NCBI GenBank assembly: GCA_013154145.1
Contig: JAADDC010000060.1
Location: 1 to 12,402 of the forward strand
Reading direction: 5' to 3'
DNA length: 12,402 nt
Source: Candidatus Iainarchaeum sp.
Lineage (GTDB): Archaea > Iainarchaeota > Iainarchaeia > JAADDC01
Each line of letters starts with the position of its first letter. Positions within the stretch are counted from its first letter, which is position 1. The translations under genes and the position numbers were made by a program. Of the stretch, positions 6,095 through 11,437 are shown one piece after another. The notes below the pieces were generated by a model. That model saw only the letters and a list, made by a program, of their open reading frames with translations. It ran no database searches and was not told the origin of the DNA.

Positions 6095-7876
6095 CTAAAA
6101 GAGGTCCAGGATGCTCCTCTGGACCTCCCGCCGCCCCAGCCGCTTCTTGAAGATCTTCAGGTAACGGACCACGTGCTCGTTCCTGGAGAAACGCTCTATG
6201 AGGTCGTCTATGTCTGGAACTTCTCTTCCCTCCTCGAGGACCACCTCTCCGCCGCAGCGGGGACAGCTGTTCAGCGGCTTGCGGTGGTAAAGTGCCCCAC
6301 AGCCCTTGCAGCGGTATCTCAGGGGCTTCCGGAGGGCGGCCTCCATTTTTCTCAATGTGGGGAAGAGCAGGGGAACCGCCAGGGAGGGATCCCCTCCAAC
6401 GAGCTCCACCACCTCATTGTATAACTCTACCAGCCGCTCGGGCTTCAGCTCGCTCTCGAAGAGGGAGCGCTCGCCGCTGAACTCCACAGGGATGGGTTCC
6501 CCCTCTCCCTCGTAGACGTACACCCTTTCGATATTCCCGTTGAGGATCACATCCTCCAGGACGGCCAGGTGAACCCGCTTGCTCGGCAGTACAGAAAAAA
6601 GGCCGTGCCTGACGGTGAAGCGGCTCCCAATGCCGTCCACCGTTATCAAAAAAGGCTTGTCCCCGGAGAAGAGGAGGAGCTTTGCCCCCTTCAGCTCTTC
6701 CCTCCTCTCGGGCACCTTCAACTCCTCTCCGAAAACCTCCGAGGCCACGAGCTTCACGAAGCGGTAGATGCGGAGTAAGGGGTCCACCAGCTTCGAGGGG
6801 ACGAGGGTTTGGTCGCCGGGGAAGGCCACCACGTCGAGAGCTATATGGCCCCCTTCGCTGAGCTCCAGGTTCGTCTTTTTCCGGAAGTACATCTTCAGGG
6901 GGTGCTCAGGAACGCCGTCCCTCACGCTTATCTCTCCCACCCGCCCGTATCGCTTCTCGTAGAGGGGGAAGAGCTCCGAGGGATCGAAGACCGATGAGGA
7001 GAGGAGGTCGTAGCCGTCCCGGGGGCACTTGCCGCCCTCTTTGTATACGTTTCCACAGAAGGGGCAGATGAAGCCGGGCTCTGTGGGACGGTCACAGCGC
7101 GGACAGCGCCTCAGGGGGGAGGCGTGGTTCTCGGGACAGACCATCACGCGCCACGGCGTCCTGATGGGATACTGGCCGTGGAAGCCGCTGCTCCTCATCC
7201 CCTCTTCCCTGTGCTCCCTGAGGCCCATCTCCACGTAGGGCAGTTCCAGGAGCGTGGAGCCGCTCCACCTCCTGACCAAATCCAGGGGGTCCTCCTCGTC
7301 GGCCATCTGGACGGCAGAGGGCTCGTGATAACCAAAGAAGGGACCCACCAAGTGTAAATACCTCTCCTCCGGGGGGACGCCGTAGTGGGACAGCCTCGCC
7401 GTGTCTTCTCCCTTGAAGAGGGAGACGATTTCTTTGAAGTGGCTGAGGGGCTTCAGGAGAGGGGGGACGAAGCTCTTCCCGTGGAGGAGGGCTCCGCCGG
7501 CGTAAATCACCTCGTACTTTCTTTCTAAGAGCTCCTTCAGGTGGGAGGTATCCTTGGGCACCACGTACTCCTTCTTCTTCTTCAGTATCGGGGGGAAGGC
7601 CAGGGGCGAGGAGATCAGTTCCACCTCTCCCCCGAGGCTCACCTCCAGCAGGTCCCCCTCCACGACGAAGCCCCTGAAGAGAGAAACACTCAAGGGGTGG
7701 AGGAGCACTGTACCCCTGGGAACAGAGGGATGGAAGCCAAGGCCCAGGCGCTCCAGCCTGAACTTCACGATGACGTCGTCGGAGATGTTCAGGGGGAATT
7801 CTGCCTTCCACTCTCCGGGCTCGTAGGGGACCACCTCGTAGTCAGAGCTGAACCACTCAACCTCTTCCCTCTTCAA
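6095..7876 (-). CDS. DP2-like protein: shortened, catalytically inactive relative of the DNA polymerase D large subunit
   Basis: The 593-aa product matches the C-terminal half of DP2 in domain order, yet DP2 is normally ~1100-1300 aa. Residues 213-227 resemble the MGRPEKAKERKM stretch of DP2. A cysteine cluster (C247, C258, C261, C271, C274, C284) matches its central zinc region. VPEHPLK (322-328) matches the MPEPLEKG segment, and LLRIYRFVKLVASEVFG (367-383) matches the helix before the active site. The following segment should carry the NCDGDED aspartates but reads LPSKRVHLAVLEDVILNG (430-447), so catalysis is lost. The last zinc finger CKGC...CPRC (523-541) corresponds to the DP1-binding finger of DP2. 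The N-terminal ~300 or more residues of DP2 are absent. TTG start 7876 is supported by AAGGTGAT 5-6 nt upstream, and it overlaps the DP1-like gene by 20 bp. DNA or PCNA binding is inference. Confidence 0.78.
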   Translation of the reverse strand: MKREEVEWFSSDYEVVPYEPGEWKAEFPLNISDDVIVKFRLERLGLGFHPSVPRGTVLLHPLSVSLFRGFVVEGDLLEVSLGGEVELISSPLAFPPILKKKKEYVVPKDTSHLKELLERKYEVIYAGGALLHGKSFVPPLLKPLSHFKEIVSLFKGEDTARLSHYGVPPEERYLHLVGPFFGYHEPSAVQMADEEDPLDLVRRWSGSTLLELPYVEMGLREHREEGMRSSGFHGQYPIRTPWRVMVCPENHASPLRRCPRCDRPTEPGFICPFCGNVYKEGGKCPRDGYDLLSSSVFDPSELFPLYEKRYGRVGEISVRDGVPEHPLKMYFRKKTNLELSEGGHIALDVVAFPGDQTLVPSKLVDPLLRIYRFVKLVASEVFGEELKVPERREELKGAKLLLFSGDKPFLITVDGIGSRFTVRHGLFSVLPSKRVHLAVLEDVILNGNIERVYVYEGEGEPIPVEFSGERSLFESELKPERLVELYNEVVELVGGDPSLAVPLLFPTLRKMEAALRKPLRYRCKGCGALYHRKPLNSCPRCGGEVVLEEGREVPDIDDLIERFSRNEHVVRYLKIFKKRLGRREVQRSILDLF

Positions 7877-9176
7877 GGGCTATCACCTTCCTGCTGGACA
7901 GCTCCACCACGTAGGGCTCCGTGAGCGGTATTATCTGGACGCCGCCCAGCTCCCTGGGGGACCCTCCCACGGGGGAAAGGAAGAGGTCCGGAAGTTTCTT
8001 CAGGAGGGAGAAGTCCCGGGAGGCCTCATAGGGGAAGGAGCCGATGGGCGGCTGGACGAGCCTACTCAGGACCGAAACGTCCAGCGGTTTTCCTCTTCGC
8101 CTGTGGTACTCCCCGTCGTAGAACAGCAGCGTCGTGCTGTTTATCTTCACCGCGGCGGGGGAGCCAAGGAGGTAGACGTGGTCCGACGCTGAGGAGTTGG
8201 GCATCAGGTCCTCGTCCACGGGGGGATGCGGAGGCAGCACCCTCACGGCGTCCAGGGGACCCGGCACCACGAAGACATCTTTATCCAAAGAACTAAGGAC
8301 CTCGTCCAGCTCCCTGTAGGTTTTCCTTGGATCCGGCGTCGAGTAGACGTTCACCACATTGGAGAGGAGCAGGACACCGTCGGAGGGCGTCTTTAGGAGT
8401 TCTTGGAGGTCAAACCTGTGGGCGTCGGGGATGACGAGCAACCTGTAAGAACAGTTCTCACGGGAGGGCACGTGGCCCGTGGTGCCCGGGAAGACGAGGT
8501 CCCTGAGGAATAACCTACCTTCCCGGGAGGTCACGCCCAGGGCCAGCACCATATCCTCGTCCACCATGCTGAGCTTCCTTTCCAGGGACTTCTCGCCTAC
8601 GGAGATGACCACGTCGCTCTCCTCGCCGTTCTCCACGTAGAGGATGGTCCGGCCGCTGGCGCTCCTCTCCACCTTGAGCACGAGGCCCAGGATGTACCTC
8701 ATCTCCTCGTTGCGCTTGGCCCTGTCGTAGGAGACAAAGCTCACGCGCCCCTTGGAAATCAGCACCGACGAGAGCTCCTCGATGCGCTCCCTGAGTATCC
8801 TCTCCTGTTCTCTCTCCCAGGAGGAGGGGTATATCTCCCCGGGGTCCACGTAGAGGCGCACCCGGATGCGGTTCGTGCACGGGGAGGCCGGCTCAGGGAG
8901 CTGGGGCTCCGGCTCGGGGGGTTCGGACTCTTGAACTTTGGAAGGCTCCTCCCGGGGGGATTCCACGAGGTCCTCGAGGCGAACGGTGGTTATACCCCTG
9001 CGGGAGAGCTCCCTGAGAACCCTGTCCACGTCGTGGACGTAGTGGAGCAGGTAATCCAGCGCCTCGGGGGTGAGTATGAGGCCGTGGCGGTAGGCCTTGG
9101 CTATGATCTCCTTCTTGAGGTAGGAAATCAGGTCCACAAGAAATAGAAGGTAAAGAAAGGATTGAAGAGGCTTCAC
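7857..9176 (-). CDS. DP1-like protein: inactivated relative of the DNA polymerase D small subunit
   Basis: DP1 is the exonuclease (MRE11-type phosphoesterase) subunit of PolD and is related to eukaryotic B subunits. This 439-aa product has a DP1-like N-terminal helical domain (residues 15-70), a Pro/Glu-rich linker (72-98), an OB-like part (about 104-230) and a phosphoesterase part (244-436). D251 and H253 (PDAH) survive. GDVVDG became SNVVNV (272-277), GNHD became GPLD (306-309), HG became DG (354-355) and GHVH became PVGG (402-405). PYVVELSSRKVIALE (421-435) matches the DP1 C-terminal strand pair. Nuclease activity is therefore unlikely. The size is below the usual 450-750 aa. GTG at 9176 overlaps the UPF0147 stop as GTGA, with a weak AAGGAA upstream; GTG at 9137 would remove 13 hydrophobic leading residues and fits the family N-terminus better. 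It is cotranscribed with the DP2-like gene. Confidence 0.8.
   Translation of the reverse strand: MKPLQSFLYLLFLVDLISYLKKEIIAKAYRHGLILTPEALDYLLHYVHDVDRVLRELSRRGITTVRLEDLVESPREEPSKVQESEPPEPEPQLPEPASPCTNRIRVRLYVDPGEIYPSSWEREQERILRERIEELSSVLISKGRVSFVSYDRAKRNEEMRYILGLVLKVERSASGRTILYVENGEESDVVISVGEKSLERKLSMVDEDMVLALGVTSREGRLFLRDLVFPGTTGHVPSRENCSYRLLVIPDAHRFDLQELLKTPSDGVLLLSNVVNVYSTPDPRKTYRELDEVLSSLDKDVFVVPGPLDAVRVLPPHPPVDEDLMPNSSASDHVYLLGSPAAVKINSTTLLFYDGEYHRRRGKPLDVSVLSRLVQPPIGSFPYEASRDFSLLKKLPDLFLSPVGGSPRELGGVQIIPLTEPYVVELSSRKVIALEEGRG
7877..7890 (-). promoter_or_regulatory. Ribosome binding site deciding the TTG start of the DP2-like gene
   Basis: On the minus strand AAGGTGAT precedes the TTG codon at 7874-7876 by about 5-6 nt, inside the last codons of the DP1-like gene. 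No ATG or GTG candidate lies nearby in frame, so TTG is the best start. Confidence 0.65.
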
Positions 9177-9439
9177 TTGAGGGATTCCTTGTAGGCTTCC
9201 AGGGCTGAAATCAGGGACCAGAGCTGCGTCCGCGTGTGCATGGGGACGTTTACGTCGTTGGAGGCCTCGTCAAGGATGTAGATGGCCTGCGTGAGGTTCA
9301 CCACCCTGTCCCCCTCCTCCTTGAGCACCAGCTCCTTGGCGTCGCTGACGGCCGAGCGTATGTTCCGGGGGACGGAGGTATCCTGTATGATTTCATCCAT
9401 AAGACTGATGATCTCCTCAACGCTCACTTCCATCACCAT
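9173..9439 (-). CDS. UPF0147 family protein (function unknown)
   Basis: This is a small, highly charged, all-helical archaeal family with no established function. The 88-aa product shows the family blocks MDEIIQDTSVPRNIRSAV (residues 14-31) and ILDEASNDVNVPMHTRTQLW (55-74). The two blocks echo each other (D-x-x-VP-x-x-x-R in both, about 42 residues apart), which suggests a duplicated helical hairpin. No transmembrane segment or cysteine is visible. ATG at 9439 is favoured by GGAGG 7 nt upstream; a second ATG lies two codons later, at 9433. It overlaps the GTPase stop by 7 bp and shares GTGA with the DP1-like gene, so it is coupled on both sides. Confidence 0.9.
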   Translation of the reverse strand: MVMEVSVEEIISLMDEIIQDTSVPRNIRSAVSDAKELVLKEEGDRVVNLTQAIYILDEASNDVNVPMHTRTQLWSLISALEAYKESLK

Positions 9440-10386
9440 TTTATCCCCTCCATCTCCTTTATGATGAGCTTGCGGAGCTCTTCAATCCCCTCTCCCGTGA
9501 GGGGGCTGATGGCGAGGACGGCTCCCAGCTCTTTCTTCAGCTTCTCGGGATCCTCCAGCAGGTCCGCCTTGCCAACAACTACCAGAAAAGATTTCTGCAG
9601 CATATCCTTTAAATAGTTGAGAAGGTGGCGCTGGGCCTCCAGATCCTGGTGAGGATCGAAGATGAAGATGACCAGGTCCGCCAGGTGCTTCATGGAGAGC
9701 ACAGCTTCCTTCTCCTCGGGCTTCATCTTCTCCACAGGCCTATCGAGGATGCCCGGCGTGTCCACCACCTGTATGTACCTATAGCCATCGGAGAAGTGGC
9801 CCAGGAGTAGCCTCTTGGTGGTGAAGGGGTAAGGGGCTATCTTGGGGTTGGAGCCCGTGAGGGCCTTGAGGAGGGAGGACTTGCCGGCGTTGGGAAAGCC
9901 CGCCAGGACCACCACGGGGAGTTTCAGGTTTATGGGGGGAACCCTGCGGAGCTGGGAGCGGGCGTAGGAAACGGTCCTCAGGTCGTCGGCGATCTCCGTC
10001 AAGACTTCGTAGGCCCGGGCCAGGTACTGCCGCCTAAGGTTGTAGACCTCCTTTTCGCTGCGGGCCCTCCGAATCTTAAAGAGGATGTCGTCCCTGATCC
10101 CCTCCAGGGCCCGCAGCGCCCCCTTTATCCTTCCAAGGGAGAGCTTTAGTTTATCCTTTCCTATCCTCGCCTCCAGGAGGTCCTGGAGGTAGGGAGGGAG
10201 CTCGTCCACGTTGGGGAAGTTTTGATAAATTCGCTTCAGGCGCTCCGCGAAGTGTTTGTCGTAGAGCTTGATGCGTATGTGCTCCAGCTTCTTTTTCTTG
10301 TCCACGCCCCTCCCCGGAAGCCTGACACCCATCATCTCCTTGGAAACCCGGCGGACGACGCTCCCGAAGATGGTGTCAGGCTTCAT
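9433..10386 (-). CDS. NOG1/OBG-type GTPase (archaeal)
   Basis: This is a TRAFAC GTPase of the Obg-HflX group, nearest to NOG1, whose eukaryotic relatives act in 60S ribosome assembly; the archaeal role is probably similar but is inferred. From ATG 10386 the product is 317 aa. An N-terminal helical NOG1-type domain contains NFPNVDELPPYLQDLL (residues 56-71). The G domain has G1 GFPNAGKSS (163-171), G2 PYPFTTK (185-191), G3 DTPG (209-212), a G4 reading GKAD (272-275) instead of NKxD, and a G5-like SPLTGEG (294-300). There is no C-terminal NOG1 extension, as usual in archaea. ATG 10386 is preceded by GGTGAGGTGG, whereas ATG 10422 (12 residues longer) lacks a Shine-Dalgarno sequence. It is the first gene of the cluster leading into the PolD-like pair. 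Confidence 0.88.
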   Translation of the reverse strand: MKPDTIFGSVVRRVSKEMMGVRLPGRGVDKKKKLEHIRIKLYDKHFAERLKRIYQNFPNVDELPPYLQDLLEARIGKDKLKLSLGRIKGALRALEGIRDDILFKIRRARSEKEVYNLRRQYLARAYEVLTEIADDLRTVSYARSQLRRVPPINLKLPVVVLAGFPNAGKSSLLKALTGSNPKIAPYPFTTKRLLLGHFSDGYRYIQVVDTPGILDRPVEKMKPEEKEAVLSMKHLADLVIFIFDPHQDLEAQRHLLNYLKDMLQKSFLVVVGKADLLEDPEKLKKELGAVLAISPLTGEGIEELRKLIIKEMEGIKW

Positions 10387-10402
10387 GCAGCCCACCTCAC
10401 CT
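10387..10402 (-). promoter_or_regulatory. Ribosome binding site supporting the shorter GTPase start
   Basis: The minus strand reads GGTGAGGTGGGCTGC immediately before ATG 10386. It resembles the archaeal Shine-Dalgarno GGTGA/GGAGGTG. The longer candidate at 10422 has no such sequence. Confidence 0.6.
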
Positions 10403-10410
10403 ATAAAATC
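10400..10410 (+). promoter_or_regulatory. Candidate TATA box of the secF-secD transcript
   Basis: CCTATAAAATC on the plus strand is centred 49 nt before the secF ATG. Transcription starting about 27 nt downstream would give a leader of roughly 22 nt carrying the GAGGCGAT ribosome site. It lies just upstream of the GTPase start 10386 on the opposite strand, another argument for the shorter GTPase. Confidence 0.55.
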
Positions 10411-10435
10411 CTTTTCCATCATTCTTGGATGGTTC

Positions 10436-10446
10436 CGTTTAAGAGG
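10436..10446 (-). promoter_or_regulatory. Candidate TATA-like box for the GTPase / UPF0147 / PolD-like cluster
   Basis: The minus strand reads CCTCTTAAACG, centred about 54 nt before ATG 10386. A start about 27 nt downstream would leave a leader holding the GGTGAGGTG site. The match to TTTAAA/TTTATA is imperfect. Confidence 0.3.
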
Positions 10447-10453
10447 CGATAGG

Positions 10454-11437
10454 ATGAACGTGGCCGAGATCTACAGGAAGCACTACAAGAAGATGGTTTT
10501 GGTTCCCCTGATCCTCTTCGCCGTCCTCCTCTTCTTCCTGCCCAAGCTCCGCCTGGGCATAGACTTCACGGGAGGCCTCTCCATCTCCTTTTCATCTCAG
10601 ATGAACGTTCCGCCCGAGGAGATAGCAAACGCCCTCAAGGAGCGCTTTGGAGTGGCAGAGGTGAGCGTGCTCCCTGTGACGGGCGGCTACATCGTGGAGA
10701 TGTCCTATCCCCCCGAGCTGGAGCGGGTGTACTACCTCCTCGAGGAGTGGAAGAGGGGGAACGAGGCGGCCCTCGCCGAGTTAAACCAGATCGTACCCAT
10801 CGATGACGTGAACAACGTGGACGCCGCCGTCACGGCCTACGCCGACAGAGTGAAGGAGGAAATCATCCGGGAGATCAAAAGAATCGTTCCCGACGCCTCC
10901 AACGTCGTCATCAACGACATTGTCCCCACCCTCGGGCCGGAGTTCTGGTCCCTGGTGGTGAACATCAGCATCTGGGCGGTGGCCCTGCTGTTATTGGTCA
11001 TCCTCTTCTACTTCAGGCACCCCATACCCATCGTCATCATGGTGGTCTCCGCCATCTTCGATGGCATCGCCATGCTCTCCCTCATGGGGCTGAGCAACAT
11101 CCCCCTCACCCTCTCCACCATCGCCATACTTCTCATGATGGTGGGTTACTCCATTGACACGGACGTCATAGCGAGCACGTACCTCTTCAAGCGGATAAAG
11201 GAGAGCAACCCCTACAAGCAGGCCGAGAGGGCCTTCCTGACGGGCGTCACCATGAGCCTGACCACCCTCATTGCCATGATCGTCATATACGCCGTGGGCT
11301 TCCTCACGAGGAACATCACGGTCATAAGGATCGCCAACGTGATGATCTACGGTGTGATGGCGGACCTCATCATCACGTGGATGTTCAACGCGCCGCTGCT
11401 CATATGGGTAGGTGAGAGACGTGCATCCTCTGCTTAG
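10454..11437 (+). CDS. secF: Protein-export membrane protein SecF
   Basis: SecF works with SecD to drive late steps of Sec-dependent export, using the proton gradient. The 327-aa product has a first membrane segment (about residues 13-30), the signature GIDFTGG (35-41), an extracellular P1 domain, TLGPEFW before the second segment, and five more membrane segments to the C-terminus. The fourth segment carries MVGYSIDTDVIASTYLFKRI (positions 232-251 approx.), the conserved SecF block with the proton-relay aspartates. ATG 10454 has GAGGCGAT just upstream. The frame stays open upstream to 10268, but that part is antisense to the GTPase and has no family match. A TATAAAA box at 10402-10408 fits a short leader. 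It overlaps secD by 17 bp. Confidence 0.95.
   Translation: MNVAEIYRKHYKKMVLVPLILFAVLLFFLPKLRLGIDFTGGLSISFSSQMNVPPEEIANALKERFGVAEVSVLPVTGGYIVEMSYPPELERVYYLLEEWKRGNEAALAELNQIVPIDDVNNVDAAVTAYADRVKEEIIREIKRIVPDASNVVINDIVPTLGPEFWSLVVNISIWAVALLLLVILFYFRHPIPIVIMVVSAIFDGIAMLSLMGLSNIPLTLSTIAILLMMVGYSIDTDVIASTYLFKRIKESNPYKQAERAFLTGVTMSLTTLIAMIVIYAVGFLTRNITVIRIANVMIYGVMADLIITWMFNAPLLIWVGERRASSA

Noticed and set aside
5119..6150. 343-aa open frame on the + strand
   Set aside because: It lies antisense to egsA and has low-complexity Gly/Glu/His-rich sequence typical of a GC-rich shadow frame. egsA itself is unambiguous.
7092..7811. 239-aa minus-strand frame within the DP2-like gene
   Set aside because: It is in another frame of the same strand, is Gly/Arg/Pro-rich, and lacks a ribosome site or recognisable motif. 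The DP2-like frame carries the zinc-finger and DP2 blocks.
6095..9176. The two PolD-like genes as ordinary, active DP1 and DP2
   Set aside because: The sizes are too small, and the catalytic motifs NCDGDED, GDVVDG, GNHD and GHVH are absent.
6095..9176. The two PolD-like genes as decaying pseudogenes
   Set aside because: There are no internal stops or frameshifts over about 1030 codons, the starts are coupled, and cysteine pairs are kept.
10268..10453. 62-codon upstream extension of secF
   Set aside because: It is antisense to the GTPase start, includes the putative secF promoter, and does not resemble a SecF N-terminus. ATG 10454 has a ribosome site and begins right before the first membrane segment.
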